Both the position numbers and the translations under genes were made by a program. From Nocardioides sp. Iso805N (lineage in GTDB: Bacteria > Actinomycetota > Actinomycetes > Propionibacteriales > Nocardioidaceae), in assembly GCF_000364605.1 (NCBI RefSeq), contig NZ_KB822575.1, forward strand, positions 606,237-670,236: 64,000 nucleotides of DNA, given 5' to 3'. Within the stretch, counting starts at the first letter, position 1. Each line of letters opens with the position of its first letter. This document shows, in pieces, positions 50,745 to 62,255 of the stretch. The notes under the pieces were generated by a model that had not been told where the DNA came from, did no database searches, and worked only from the letters and a program-made list of their open reading frames with translations.

Positions 50745-51428
50745 ATGGGGTCAGACGCCGAGTCCGAGGCGAAGCTCGCCGCACCGAAGCTGTTCGGACG
50801 CAAGAAGCCAGCCCGTACGCCGGAGGCCGCCACCGAGCACGCTCCTGACGTGGGTAGCTCCGCTGAGGCCGCGGCAAGCCCCGCAGAAAGCCCCGCAGAG
50901 GCGGCCAAAGCCGACGACACCCCCGTCCACGCAGCCGTGGCCACGCAGCCGCGCGCGACCGAGCCACCGCGCCCAGCGCGGACCGGGTGGCCAGCGCGGA
51001 CCGGGCGGGCGCGCTCCGGCGTACCGAGGCCGTCGGGGATGCCCGCGATCACCGGGATGCAGGCGGCCGCGATCACCGGCCTGCTGGTGGGTGCGTTCCT
51101 GGTGCTGGCGACGTACGGCGCCCTCAACCTGTGCTCGACCGTCCGCGGCGCCTCGACGTGCGGCGGCCGGGCCGGCTTCCCGCTGCTGCTCGCGATCGGA
51201 CTCGTCGCCGTGGTGGGCGGCGGCACCCTGCTGCGGGCGTTCCGGGTCACCTCTCCGATGGGCGACAGCTTCCTCGCCGTCGCGCTGGTGACGGTCCTGG
51301 CGGTGCTGTTCCTCAACGACCACTACGGGGCGTGGTGGATGATCCTGGCCGTGCCGGCGCTCACCATTGCGGCCTACCTGCTGGCGCACTGGGTGAGCGC
51401 GACCTACATCGACCCCGTCGACGACTGA
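50745..51428 (+). CDS. Membrane protein with Ala/Pro-rich N-terminus
   Basis: 227 aa. Residues 1-100 are low-complexity and probably cytoplasmic. Four membrane helices follow (AAAITGLLVGAFLVLATYGAL, LLLAIGLVAVVGGGTLLR, FLAVALVTVLAVLFLND, WWMILAVPALTIAAYLLA, first quoted over its core), with a cysteine pair (NLCSTVRGASTC) in the first outer loop. No family recognised. It lies 22 bp downstream of the GH6-like gene and is probably co-transcribed. Confidence 0.75.
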   Translation: MGSDAESEAKLAAPKLFGRKKPARTPEAATEHAPDVGSSAEAAASPAESPAEAAKADDTPVHAAVATQPRATEPPRPARTGWPARTGRARSGVPRPSGMPAITGMQAAAITGLLVGAFLVLATYGALNLCSTVRGASTCGGRAGFPLLLAIGLVAVVGGGTLLRAFRVTSPMGDSFLAVALVTVLAVLFLNDHYGAWWMILAVPALTIAAYLLAHWVSATYIDPVDD

Positions 51429-51439
51429 CGCCGAGTCAT

Positions 51440-51491
51440 CAGAAATGGCCGCCGAGCTGGCACTTAAGTGCAAACTCGGCGGCCATTTCTG
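51440..51491. terminator. Long bidirectional hairpin between membrane protein and asd
   Basis: A perfect 17-bp inverted repeat (CAGAAATGGCCGCCGAG and complement) with an 18-nt loop that contains the 12-bp palindrome GCACTTAAGTGC (51460-51471). It lies between convergent stops. Its arm shares AGAAATGGCCGCCGAG with the hairpin at 30527-30565. Confidence 0.8.
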
Positions 51492-51502
51492 CAAAGACGC
51501 GG

Positions 51503-53847
<2,345 letters not shown>

Positions 53848-53891
53848 GTCAAGAATCCTCGGGGATGTGCAGGGGAAGGGCCACCGAGATT

Positions 53892-54488
53892 CTACCGGGG
53901 CAGCTCGGCGTCGCCCTCCAACATCTCATTGGCCGCAGCGACGTCCTCGTCCTCACCGGTGAACGGCTCCGCGTCGAGCCGGTCGTGGGCGACCACCATC
54001 AGCAGCGCGTTGAGGACGGCGCCGGCCAGGTTGCCCCAGTTGTTGACGTAGCTGAACTGCCACCACCACAGCGCCTCGTCGACGTCGCCACGGCGGAAGT
54101 GGCGCAGACCGTTCTCCAGGTCGGCCACGATGCTGGTGACATCGTCGGAGATCTGGCTGATCACGATCTCGGGCTCGTAGGGGTCGAAGACGAAGCTGTA
54201 GGTGTCGACGTTGTCCAGGATCCCTGCCAGGCCCAGCCGCAACTCGTCGACGTCGGCCTCCTCGCCGACGTCGGGCTGATACTCCTCACGCGGCTCGAAG
54301 TCCTGGTGTGCGCCCAGCCGCGCGCCGGCGAGCAGGACCTGGCTCACCTCGAGGAGGAGCAGCGGTACGGCGCTGCCTGCGTTGCCCTCGGCCGCGATCG
54401 CCCGGACCGCGATCAGGAAGCTCTCCACCGAGTCCGCGATCTGGGTCGAGAAGTCCTCGCCCTCGCTGGTGGTCACCGTCGTGGTCAT
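53892..54488 (-). CDS. DUF5063 family protein
   Basis: 198 aa, acidic and helical: [57 protein letters not shown] and a C-terminal [14 protein letters not shown]. Function unknown; it commonly lies beside recR in actinobacteria. The start at 54486-54488 has a nearby GAGG; an in-frame ATG at 54551 would add a Gln/Asp-rich repeat of 21 residues (encoded by a tandem TGGTCTTGCA) and cannot be excluded. Confidence 0.8.
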   Translation of the reverse strand: MTTTVTTSEGEDFSTQIADSVESFLIAVRAIAAEGNAGSAVPLLLLEVSQVLLAGARLGAHQDFEPREEYQPDVGEEADVDELRLGLAGILDNVDTYSFVFDPYEPEIVISQISDDVTSIVADLENGLRHFRRGDVDEALWWWQFSYVNNWGNLAGAVLNALLMVVAHDRLDAEPFTGEDEDVAAANEMLEGDAELPR

Positions 54489-54555
54489 ACCCTCGTCAGC
54501 CTTCTTTCCTTGCGCCCGGCCCTGAGCCTGGTCTTGCACCTGGTCTTGCATGTGG

Positions 54556-55152
54556 TCACTCTGCGGACCTTCGACCGACGAATGCCCGTCCGAGAGTGAC
54601 CTCGTCGGCGTACTCCAAGTCTCCGCCCACAGGTAGCCCACTGGCCAGTCTGGTCACGCGCAGGCCGAGCGGGCTCAGCTGCCGGGTGAGGTAGGTGGCG
54701 GTGGCCTCGCCCTCGAGGTTGGGGTCGGTGGCGAGGATGACCTCGGTGATGGTGGTGTCGTTGAGCCTGCCCAGCAGCTCGCGGATGCGCAGCTGGTCGG
54801 GTCCGATGCCGTCGATCGGGCTGATCGCGCCACCGAGCACGTGGTAGCGGCCCTTGAACTCGCGGGTGCGCTCGATCGCGACCACGTCCTTGTACTCCTC
54901 GACCACGCACAACACGGTCGGGTCGCGGCGCGGATCGCGGCAGATCCGGCAGGTCTCCTCCTCGGAGACGTTGAAGCAGATCGAGCAGAACCTCACCCGT
55001 TGCTTCACCTCGACCAGCACGGTGGCCAGCCGCTGCACGTCGGCCGGGTCGGCCTGCAGCAGGTGGAACGCGATCCGCTGCGCGCTCTTCGGCCCCACAC
55101 CGGGGAGCCTGCCGAGCTCGTCGATGAGGTCCTGGACAACGCCCTCGTACAA
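54556..55152 (-). CDS. recR: Recombination mediator RecR
   Basis: 198 aa. N-terminal helix-hairpin-helix [21 protein letters not shown]4 zinc finger (CSICFN ... CRIC), Toprim domain with VVEEYKDV and [15 protein letters not shown], and the C-terminal [19 protein letters not shown]. It loads RecA at gaps with RecO/RecF. Downstream of ybaB, 18 bp away. Confidence 0.97.
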   Translation of the reverse strand: MYEGVVQDLIDELGRLPGVGPKSAQRIAFHLLQADPADVQRLATVLVEVKQRVRFCSICFNVSEEETCRICRDPRRDPTVLCVVEEYKDVVAIERTREFKGRYHVLGGAISPIDGIGPDQLRIRELLGRLNDTTITEVILATDPNLEGEATATYLTRQLSPLGLRVTRLASGLPVGGDLEYADEVTLGRAFVGRRSAE

Positions 55153-55170
55153 CTTCTGCCTTCTTCTCTA

Positions 55171-55545
55171 CTACTGGAAGCCGAGCTGGCCGGGGGTGCC
55201 GCCCTGGCCGAGGCCACCGGTCAGCGGTCCCAGCGCCTGGCCGGCGAGCGCGTCCGCCTGCGACTTGGCGTCGCGGTAGGCGGCGACGATCACCGCGGCG
55301 AGGTCCTCGAGCTCGTCAGGGTCGTTGCCGTCGAACTCCCCCTGCCGGATCTCCAGGCCGACGAGCTCGCCGACCCCGTTGACCTTGGCCTTGACCGCGC
55401 CTCCGGCGACGGTGCCCTCGACGAGGGTCTCGGCGAGCCGGTCCTGGGCGGAGGCGAGCTGCTCCTGCATCTGCTGTGCCTGCTGCAGCAGGGCGTTGAG
55501 GTCCAGGCCTCCGCCGCCGAGTGCGTCGAACGGGTTCTGCGTCAT
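55171..55545 (-). CDS. YbaB/EbfC nucleoid-associated protein
   Basis: 124 aa. Gln-rich helical start (LNALLQQAQQMQEQLASAQD), central VEGTVAGGAVKAKVNGVGE, and DPDELEDLAAVIVAAYRDA. It forms dimers that bind DNA and is nearly always between dnaX and recR. The C-terminus is Gly/Gln-rich. Confidence 0.93.
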   Translation of the reverse strand: MTQNPFDALGGGGLDLNALLQQAQQMQEQLASAQDRLAETLVEGTVAGGAVKAKVNGVGELVGLEIRQGEFDGNDPDELEDLAAVIVAAYRDAKSQADALAGQALGPLTGGLGQGGTPGQLGFQ

Positions 55546-55566
55546 GTCGTGCTCCCTCGCTGCTGC

Positions 55567-57813
55567 CTACTGATGGCGGATCTCTTCGATGATCTGGGCG
55601 CCCAGCTCACGCTGGAGCAGCTCGGCCCCGCCGAGCTGGTCCTCCTCGAACGGCTGGTCGTCCGGCCGTACGTCGGCATCGCGAGCGGCCAGCTCGGCGG
55701 CCGCCCGGCTCTGCTCCTCGGCATGGTCCGGGACGCCGCTGCCCACGCGGGTGGGCTGGATCGCCTCCCGAGCGGCACGCGAGGCGTCGTAGGAGGACGT
55801 GGGCTGCGCCGCCTGGCCCACCGCCTGGCCCGGCTCGTCCCACGGGGGCGGCGCGTCCTGGGCCGAGGGCTGAGGCGCCTCGTCGGGCTCCGGCGGCACG
55901 CCGTGGTCGTCCCACGGAGGGGGCTCCGGCGCGGTCTGCGGTGTCGGCGCGGGCGCCTGGGCCTGCTGTGCCTGGGGCCCGTGCTGAGCCTGCGCCTGCT
56001 GGGTCTGCGGCACGGCGCCACCGGGCGCGGTCCCCTGGTCGACGATCGCCTCGATCCGCCAGCTGGCCCCGATCGCGTCGGTGATCGCCTGCTTCAGCGG
56101 CGGCTCGTGGTTGCCTCTGGTGAACTGCTCACGCAGCCCCTGGGTGGCGAAGCCGATGGTGAGCACGTCGCCCTCCAGCCCCATCACCTGGGCGTTATGG
56201 CTGACGAGCGTCCAGGTGGCCTTGCGCAGCTGGCTCAGCTTGCTGACGACCTCGGGCCACAGGCGCCGGGCATCCACGACGCTCATCCCGCCAGAGGAGC
56301 CGGAGGATCCGGAGGAGGCCGGCGGCGCGGCGGGCGCGGCTGCGGCAGGTGCGGCAGCAGGCTGGTGCACCGGGGCGGGCTGCTGCGCGGGGGCTGGCGC
56401 CGGCTCGGTAGCGGCCGGCGGAGCGGGCTGGGGCGGCGACGGTCGCGAGGCCGGCTCCGACGAGGCAACCGGCTGGGCGGGCCGGGCGGCGGGCGCCGCC
56501 TGTGCGGCCGGCCGGACCTGCTCATCGCTGGGCGCGCCGACGGACGGCCGCAGCACCGGCCGGTCCTGGGCGGGCGGCGCTGCCGGGGCGGCAGGGGCCG
56601 GGGTCGGCACACCGGTGACCGAGAGCCGGCGCTCGACCCGGTCCAACCGGGCAGCCAGGCCGTCGACGCCGTGGTCGGCGCCGGGCAGCAGCACCCGGGC
56701 GCAGATCAGCTCCAGCAGCAGCCGCGGTGCGGTCGCACCGCGCATCTCGGTCAGGCCGGTGGCGACCAGGTCGGCGGCCCGGCTGAGGTCGTGGGCGCCG
56801 AAGCGGGTCGCCTGTGCGACCAGGCGCTCCCCCGCGTCCTCGGCGACGTCGATCAGACCGGTGGCGGGCGCGTCCGGGACCGCGGAGACGATCACCAGGT
56901 CGCGCAGCCGGCGCAGCAGGTCCTCGGTGAAGCGACGGGGGTCCTGCCCGGTCTCGATCACCTTGTCGACCACGCCGAACACCGCCGCACCGTCACCGGC
57001 CGCGAACGCGTCGATCACCTCGTCGAGGAGGCTGTCGGGCGTGTAGCCGAGCAGGCCGGCCGCCAGGTCGTAGGTGACTCCCTCTGGGCCGGCGCCGCCG
57101 AGCAGCTGGTCCATCACCGAGAGCGTGTCGCGGGCCGAGCCGCCGCCGGCGCGCACCACGAGCGGCAGCGCCGCCGGCTCGACCCGGACCTGCTCCTTCT
57201 CGCACAGCTCGGAGAGGTAGGCGGTCAGCAGTCGCGGCGGGATCAGCCGGAACGGATAGTGGTGGGTGCGCGAGCGGATGGTCGCGATGACCTTCTCCGG
57301 CTCGGTGGTGGCGAAGATGAACCGCAGGTGCTCCGGCGGCTCCTCGACCAGCTTGAGCAGGGCGTTGAAGCCCTGCGTGGAGACCATGTGGGCCTCGTCG
57401 ATGATGTAGACCTTGTAACGGCTCCGCACCGGGGCGAAGAACGCCTTCTCCCGCAGATCGCGCGCATCGTCGACGCCACCGTGCGAGGCCGCGTCGATCT
57501 CGATCACGTCGATGCTGCCCGGGCCACCCCGAGCAAGATCACGGCACGAATCGCACTCGCCGCACGGGTCGGCGATCGGTGCCTTCTCGCAGTTGAGCGT
57601 CCGCGCCAGGATGCGCGCCGAGGTGGTCTTGCCACAGCCGCGCGGGCCGGAGAAGAGATAGGCGTGGTTGACCCGGTTGTTCGCCAGGGCAGCGCGCAGC
57701 GGCGTCGTGACGTGCTCTTGGCCGATGACCTCGGCGAACGTCTCGGGCCGGTAGCGGCGGTAGAGGGCGAGCGGCCCCGGCGAGCCTGCCCCCGACGATC
57801 CAACGGAGTCCAC
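55567..57813 (-). CDS. dnaX: DNA polymerase III subunit gamma/tau
   Basis: 748 aa. AAA+ clamp-loader domain with LYRRYRPETFAEVIGQEHV, Walker A SGPRGCGKTTSARIL, four zinc cysteines in CGECDSC plus the upstream LNCEK, Walker B VYIIDEAHMVS and sensor FATTEPEKV; domain III 240-370; a long Pro/Ala/Gln-rich tail after about 400 containing a tau-like segment (VVSKLSQLRKATWTLVSHNA). GTG start at 57811-57813. No frameshift heptamer for a separate gamma was seen. Confidence 0.96.
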   Translation of the reverse strand: MDSVGSSGAGSPGPLALYRRYRPETFAEVIGQEHVTTPLRAALANNRVNHAYLFSGPRGCGKTTSARILARTLNCEKAPIADPCGECDSCRDLARGGPGSIDVIEIDAASHGGVDDARDLREKAFFAPVRSRYKVYIIDEAHMVSTQGFNALLKLVEEPPEHLRFIFATTEPEKVIATIRSRTHHYPFRLIPPRLLTAYLSELCEKEQVRVEPAALPLVVRAGGGSARDTLSVMDQLLGGAGPEGVTYDLAAGLLGYTPDSLLDEVIDAFAAGDGAAVFGVVDKVIETGQDPRRFTEDLLRRLRDLVIVSAVPDAPATGLIDVAEDAGERLVAQATRFGAHDLSRAADLVATGLTEMRGATAPRLLLELICARVLLPGADHGVDGLAARLDRVERRLSVTGVPTPAPAAPAAPPAQDRPVLRPSVGAPSDEQVRPAAQAAPAARPAQPVASSEPASRPSPPQPAPPAATEPAPAPAQQPAPVHQPAAAPAAAAPAAPPASSGSSGSSGGMSVVDARRLWPEVVSKLSQLRKATWTLVSHNAQVMGLEGDVLTIGFATQGLREQFTRGNHEPPLKQAITDAIGASWRIEAIVDQGTAPGGAVPQTQQAQAQHGPQAQQAQAPAPTPQTAPEPPPWDDHGVPPEPDEAPQPSAQDAPPPWDEPGQAVGQAAQPTSSYDASRAAREAIQPTRVGSGVPDHAEEQSRAAAELAARDADVRPDDQPFEEDQLGGAELLQRELGAQIIEEIRHQ

Positions 57814-57963
57814 GCCTGAACAGTAGACGACCGAGTGAGCGACAGCGCGAGCGAGGAACGAGCTCGGGCGCTGGCCGTGAGTGAGGGAGACAGCGCGCGG
57901 AGCGCGCTCACGACCGCCCCTGACAGCCGGTAGGCGGCGGTCACCAGCGGGCAGGCCGCGCCC

Positions 57964-58515
57964 TCACTCCGTCGGCATCGACACGATGGTGAGGAGACGG
58001 GTCGGCTGCGAGCCGACGGCGTACGCGTGCTCGGTCTCGGCCGAGAACCGGACCGCCTCCCCGCTGCGCAGCTCGACCACCGCGCCGCCCACCTCCAGCT
58101 CGAGCGAGCCGGTCAGCACGTAGGCCCACTCCTCCGAGGCAAGCCCGTGCGGGGCGCTCTCGTGCCGGTGCCTGGCGGGGAACATCGACTCGTAGAGCTC
58201 GAAGCGCCGCCTGTCGGTGGAGCCGAAGAGGGTGCGGGCCGCCACGGTCGCAGCATCGCCCTCGAGCGGGCCGAGCACCTGCGGGTCGTGCAGCGGCACC
58301 CGGCTGAGGTCGGCGAAGGACATCCCGAGGGTCTGGGCCAGCCCCGCCAGCACCTCGACCGTCGGGTTGGCCAGGCCGCGCTCCAGCTGGGAGAGCAGCG
58401 CGGTGCTCAACCCCGACCGGGCGGAGAGCTCACGCAGGCTCAGCCCAGCGGTCCGCCGGCCATACTTCAGGTTCTGCGCGATCGCCGCGCGAATCTGGTC
58501 GGCCGCCTCGCTCAC
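57964..58515 (-). CDS. XRE-family regulator with cupin domain
   Basis: 183 aa. HTH_3 domain at 10-65 (LSLRELSARSGLSTALLSQLERGLANPTVEVL) and a C-terminal cupin (HRHESAPHGLASEEWAYVLTGSLELEVGG, shown here by its core EEWAYVLTGSLELEVGG). Such regulators often sense a small metabolite and control an adjacent transporter or amine/amino-acid gene. It is the last gene of the minus-strand set after the C39-like protein, 26 bp away, so peptide uptake may be its target. Confidence 0.9.
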   Translation of the reverse strand: MSEAADQIRAAIAQNLKYGRRTAGLSLRELSARSGLSTALLSQLERGLANPTVEVLAGLAQTLGMSFADLSRVPLHDPQVLGPLEGDAATVAARTLFGSTDRRRFELYESMFPARHRHESAPHGLASEEWAYVLTGSLELEVGGAVVELRSGEAVRFSAETEHAYAVGSQPTRLLTIVSMPTE

Positions 58516-58541
58516 CCGTCACTCCTGCACGCTCTCGGTGT

Positions 58542-59615
58542 TCACTGAGCCGCGACGATCACCGCAGCTCGGTACGCAGGGTGCCCGTACCAGGCCAGCT
58601 TGTCCAGACTTGCCGACGGGATCGGCAGGTCGCGGCCGTCGACGTAGGTCTCGCCAAGGTGCGCGTCGGTCCACGGGTCGTGCGCGAGGAACACATCGCC
58701 GACGACGTCGTGCACGGCGATCCAGTGCGGGCAGCTGTCGGCGTGCATGCCCTGCTCGTCGATCAGCACCAGCGGGATCTCGTCGCGCTCCACGGCGCGG
58801 CGCAGGTCCCGCACGTCGTACGCCGTCGCGTCCGGGGCGAGACCGCGCTCGGCCAGCTCGGTGCGGAAGCCCTCCTGGATGAAGCGCCGCAGCTCGCGGC
58901 TCTCCTCGTTGGCCGCCAGCTCGAGCAGCGTCGGCTCGGTGGTGGAGAGCAGCACCCGTACCGCGGCACCCTCATCCGCGGCCGCCAGGCCCAGCCCGAG
59001 CGGGTCGCAGCCGTCGCCGGTGGTGGCCCGCCGCCACAGCGCGAGCTCGCGGTGACGATCGGGTTCGCCCTCGAGGCCGAGCCCGGCCAGGGCCATCTGC
59101 AGCGCGGCCGGTCCGCAGGTGAAGTCGGTGGTCTGCCGCATGTAGGGCAACCGCCGTCGCGGTCCCGCCTCGCGCCAGCGCACCTGCCCCCCGGGCAGCC
59201 GGTCGGCGGAGGTGACGGGGGCACCCCAGCGCGGCAGCGCCATCTCGACGTACCCGCGCGCGAGCGAGCGCTCCCAGCCCGCGTCCCGCGTCCAGAACTC
59301 CCGCTTGACCGCCACCGCGCCCTCGGACCAGGCCCGCTGCTCCACCGCGTCGAGCAGCGCCGCCTCGTCAGCCGGGGTCTCGGCGATGACGTCGACGAGC
59401 TTGCGGTAGGCCGTCAGCGGCCGGTGCACCTCGAAAGCCGTCGCGACCCGGCGCCCGGCCCGGGTGGCGACCACCAGCGTGCGGACCTGGGCGGCCCCGG
59501 CGCGGTCCCAGCGCGTCCGGACCTCCTCGGGCAGCTCGGCGGTCCAGGGGGCGGCGACGCTCAACGCGCCGAGCACCGGGAGGAGCTCGACGTGGGGCGT
59601 GGCAGGGAGGTTCAT
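58542..59615 (-). CDS. Peptidase C39-like protein with GNAT-like N-domain
   Basis: 357 aa. Residues 1-150 look like a GNAT-related domain (VEQRAWSEGAVAVKREFWTRD ... ARGYVEMAL). The C-terminal half is a C39-like papain fold: nucleophile in MRQTTDFTCGPAALQMAL and histidine in CPHWIAVHDVVGDVFLAHDP. There is no signal peptide, so it acts in the cytoplasm. Possible role: cleavage or modification of peptides brought in by the adjacent ABC importer. Its start lies 1 bp from the ATPase stop. Confidence 0.82.
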   Translation of the reverse strand: MNLPATPHVELLPVLGALSVAAPWTAELPEEVRTRWDRAGAAQVRTLVVATRAGRRVATAFEVHRPLTAYRKLVDVIAETPADEAALLDAVEQRAWSEGAVAVKREFWTRDAGWERSLARGYVEMALPRWGAPVTSADRLPGGQVRWREAGPRRRLPYMRQTTDFTCGPAALQMALAGLGLEGEPDRHRELALWRRATTGDGCDPLGLGLAAADEGAAVRVLLSTTEPTLLELAANEESRELRRFIQEGFRTELAERGLAPDATAYDVRDLRRAVERDEIPLVLIDEQGMHADSCPHWIAVHDVVGDVFLAHDPWTDAHLGETYVDGRDLPIPSASLDKLAWYGHPAYRAAVIVAAQ

Positions 59616-59616
59616 C

Positions 59617-61374
59617 TCAATCCTCGGTGCGATGGGCGGACGGAACGGAGGCCAGCAGCCGCTGGGTGTAGTCCTGCTGCGGTCGGGCCAGGACAGCGTC
59701 GGTCGGACCGTGCTCGACGACCCGGCCCGCCCGCATGACGTAGACGCGCTGCGAGACCTGCCGCGCCACGGCCAGGTCGTGGGTGATGAAGAGCAGCGTC
59801 AGGTCGAGCCGCTGCTGGAGGTCGCGCAGCAGGTTGAGCACCTGCGCCTGCACCGACACGTCCAGCGCGGAGACCGACTCGTCCAGGACCAGCAGATCGG
59901 GCTCGACCGCGAGCGCCCGGGCGATCGCGACCCGTTGGCGCTCACCACCGGAGAGGGCCTTCGGCCGTCGACGCGCGTACGCCGCCGGCAGACCGACCAG
60001 CTCGAGCAGTCCCTCCACCAGCTCCGCAGGGCGGCCGGCCGCGCGGAGGGTCTCGCGCAGGGTGGTGCCGATGGTCAGGCCGGGGTTCAGCGCCGAGTAG
60101 GGGTCCTGGAAGACGATCTGCACCCGCTGCGCTCGTCCGTCCGCTCCGCCGGCCAGCTCGATGCTGCCACTGTCAGGGTGCTCCAGGCCCACCACGCAGC
60201 GTGCCAGCGTCGTCTTGCCGGATCCGGACTCACCCACCACGGCGACGGACTCGCCCTGGGCCACCTCGAGGCTCACGCCGTCCAGTGCCGGGGTCTCGGT
60301 GCCGTGGAAGCGCCTGGTCAGGTCGGCGACCCGCAACAGCGGCACCGCCCCGGTCGCCCCGATGACCTCACCGGTTTCGGGGGACTCGACAGGCTCGGGC
60401 CGAGGGCCGTCGACCGTCGGACCGACCGGGTCGTCGAGCACCTCACCGGTCCGCACGCACGCGGCGGCGTGACCCGGGCCGATCGCGACCAGCGGCGGCG
60501 CGGCCGCCACGCACGCGTCCACGGCCAGCATGCAGCGTGGGGCGAACGCGCAGGCAGCGCCGACGTCGTACGGCTGCGGGACCGAGCCCGCGATGCTCGC
60601 CAGCCTGGTGAGCTGGCGGTCCAGGGGAGGCTCGCAGCCCAGCAGCCGGGCGCTGTAGGGGTGGCCAGGGGTGTCGAGCACCGCCGCGGCCGAGCCCTGC
60701 TCGACCAGGCGGCCGGCGTACATCACCAGGATCCGGTCGGCGCGGCTCCGTGCGACGCCGAGGTCGTGGGTGATCAGGATCAGCCCCATGTCGCGGCTGC
60801 GCTGCAGCCCGGCGATGAGGTCGAGCACGTCCTTCTGGGTGGTCACGTCGAGCGCCGTCGTGGGCTCGTCGGCGATCAGCACCTGCGGGTCGGCGGCCAG
60901 GGCTGCCGCGAGCGCGACCCGCTGGCGCATGCCGCCGGAGAGCTCGAAGGGGTACTGCCCGGCGACCCGCTCGGGCAGCCCCACCTCGGCCAGCAGCGTC
61001 GCCACCCGCGCCGAGCGTGTGCGCCGCGACCCGGTCAGCCCCCAGCCGATCTGGTCACCGCAGCGGTGCACCGGCGAGAGCGAGGTGAAGGGATCCTGCA
61101 GCAGCAGTGCGATGCCGCCGCCGCGGATCCCGCGCCAGCCAGTCTCGCCGGCGGCCAGGTCCAGCTCGCGTCCGCCGAGGAGCATCGTCCCGGCGGCCCG
61201 CACCCCGGACGGGAGCAGCCCGGTGAGCGCCTTGGCGGTCATCGACTTGCCGGAGCCGGACTCGCCGACGATGGCCACCGTCTCGCCCGGATCCAGGGCC
61301 AGGTCGACGGGCTCGACCAGCCTGCCGCGCGGACCCAGCACGGAGAGCCCCGTCACGCTCAGCAGCGCACTCAC
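59617..61374 (-). CDS. Fused double ATP-binding subunit of peptide ABC importer (DppD-DppF type)
   Basis: 585 aa with two full ABC domains. Domain 1: Walker A GESGSGKSMTAKAL, signature LSGGMRQRVALAAAL, Walker B VLIADEPTTALDV. A linker with cysteines (CAFAPRCMLAVDAC) typical of DppD C-termini follows; then domain 2: GESGSGKTTLARCV, LSGGERQRVAIARAL, VLDESVSALDV. One polypeptide powers the permease pair. GTG overlaps the dppC-like stop (GTGA). Confidence 0.95.
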   Translation of the reverse strand: MSALLSVTGLSVLGPRGRLVEPVDLALDPGETVAIVGESGSGKSMTAKALTGLLPSGVRAAGTMLLGGRELDLAAGETGWRGIRGGGIALLLQDPFTSLSPVHRCGDQIGWGLTGSRRTRSARVATLLAEVGLPERVAGQYPFELSGGMRQRVALAAALAADPQVLIADEPTTALDVTTQKDVLDLIAGLQRSRDMGLILITHDLGVARSRADRILVMYAGRLVEQGSAAAVLDTPGHPYSARLLGCEPPLDRQLTRLASIAGSVPQPYDVGAACAFAPRCMLAVDACVAAAPPLVAIGPGHAAACVRTGEVLDDPVGPTVDGPRPEPVESPETGEVIGATGAVPLLRVADLTRRFHGTETPALDGVSLEVAQGESVAVVGESGSGKTTLARCVVGLEHPDSGSIELAGGADGRAQRVQIVFQDPYSALNPGLTIGTTLRETLRAAGRPAELVEGLLELVGLPAAYARRRPKALSGGERQRVAIARALAVEPDLLVLDESVSALDVSVQAQVLNLLRDLQQRLDLTLLFITHDLAVARQVSQRVYVMRAGRVVEHGPTDAVLARPQQDYTQRLLASVPSAHRTED

Positions 61375-62255
61375 CGCTCCACCGCCTCGGAGTTGAGCCG
61401 GCCCTCGAGCCAGTCACCGACCAGGTTGACGGCTGTCGCGGTCGCGATGATCAGCAGGCCGGGCACGATCGTCACCATCGGGTTGGACCCGAGCAGGTCG
61501 CGGCCGTCGGCGAGCTGGCGCCCCCAGTCCGGCGTACCGGGCGGGACACCGAGGCCGAGGTAGGAGAGCGAGGAGAACGCGACCAGCGCGAAGGCCACGT
61601 TGAGCAGGGCGTTCGCGACCACGATCGGGAGGACGTTGGGCGCGATGTGCCGGAAGAGCACGCGCGGCCCGGAGATGCCGCTGACCCGTGCGGCCTCGAT
61701 GTAGGGCAGCGGCCGCTGCTCCATCACCGCCGCCCGCACCAGCCTTACGTCGGAGGGCGAGAACAGCACGATCAGCACCACCGCCGTCACCCAGTAGCCG
61801 CCGCCGAGGACCCCCGCCACCACGATCGCCAGCAGGGTCGCGGGCAGTGCCAGCAGGAGGTCGGTGTAACGGCCGGCCAGGAAGTCGAGCGACCCGCCGC
61901 GGTAGCCGGCGGTACCACCCAGCACGACGCCGATCAGCATCGAGCCGAGCGCGACCAGGATCGGGCCACCGAGCGCGGACCTGGCCCCGGCCAGGGAGAG
62001 CGCCAGCACGTCGCGACCGAGCTGGTCGGTGCCGAACACGTGTCCCTCGACACCGGTCCCGACCGGTCCGAGCGCGACGTTCTGCGTCAGCGCCCAGTCC
62101 ATCACCAGGGGGTGCAGCAGGGCGGCGATCACGACCAGCGCGAGGACGACCATCGCGGCGATCACCGTCAGCGGCGGACGGCGAGCGGCCACGGTGCGAG
62201 GCGTGCCAGAAGTGTCAGGAGTGCGCGGTGTGCGCGCTCGGGTCAGCATGCTCAT
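61371..62255 (-). CDS. Peptide ABC transporter permease (DppC type)
   Basis: 294 aa. Six hydrophobic helices with the inner-membrane EAA-like loop (YIEAARVSGISGPRVLFRHI). The first outer segment carries FGTDQLGRDVLALSLAGARS, the DppC hallmark. It pairs with the DppB-type permease. ATG overlaps the upstream stop (ATGA). Confidence 0.94.
   Translation of the reverse strand: MSMLTRARTPRTPDTSGTPRTVAARRPPLTVIAAMVVLALVVIAALLHPLVMDWALTQNVALGPVGTGVEGHVFGTDQLGRDVLALSLAGARSALGGPILVALGSMLIGVVLGGTAGYRGGSLDFLAGRYTDLLLALPATLLAIVVAGVLGGGYWVTAVVLIVLFSPSDVRLVRAAVMEQRPLPYIEAARVSGISGPRVLFRHIAPNVLPIVVANALLNVAFALVAFSSLSYLGLGVPPGTPDWGRQLADGRDLLGSNPMVTIVPGLLIIATATAVNLVGDWLEGRLNSEAVER

Noticed and set aside
54841-57819. 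992-residue plus-strand ORF
   Set aside because: Shadow opposite recR, ybaB and dnaX; no domain, implausible composition.
57814-57963. Possible SRP RNA gene near dnaX
   Set aside because: The SRP RNA is found near dnaX in some actinobacteria, but the conserved GGAAGG/AGCAG domain IV pattern is absent on both strands here.
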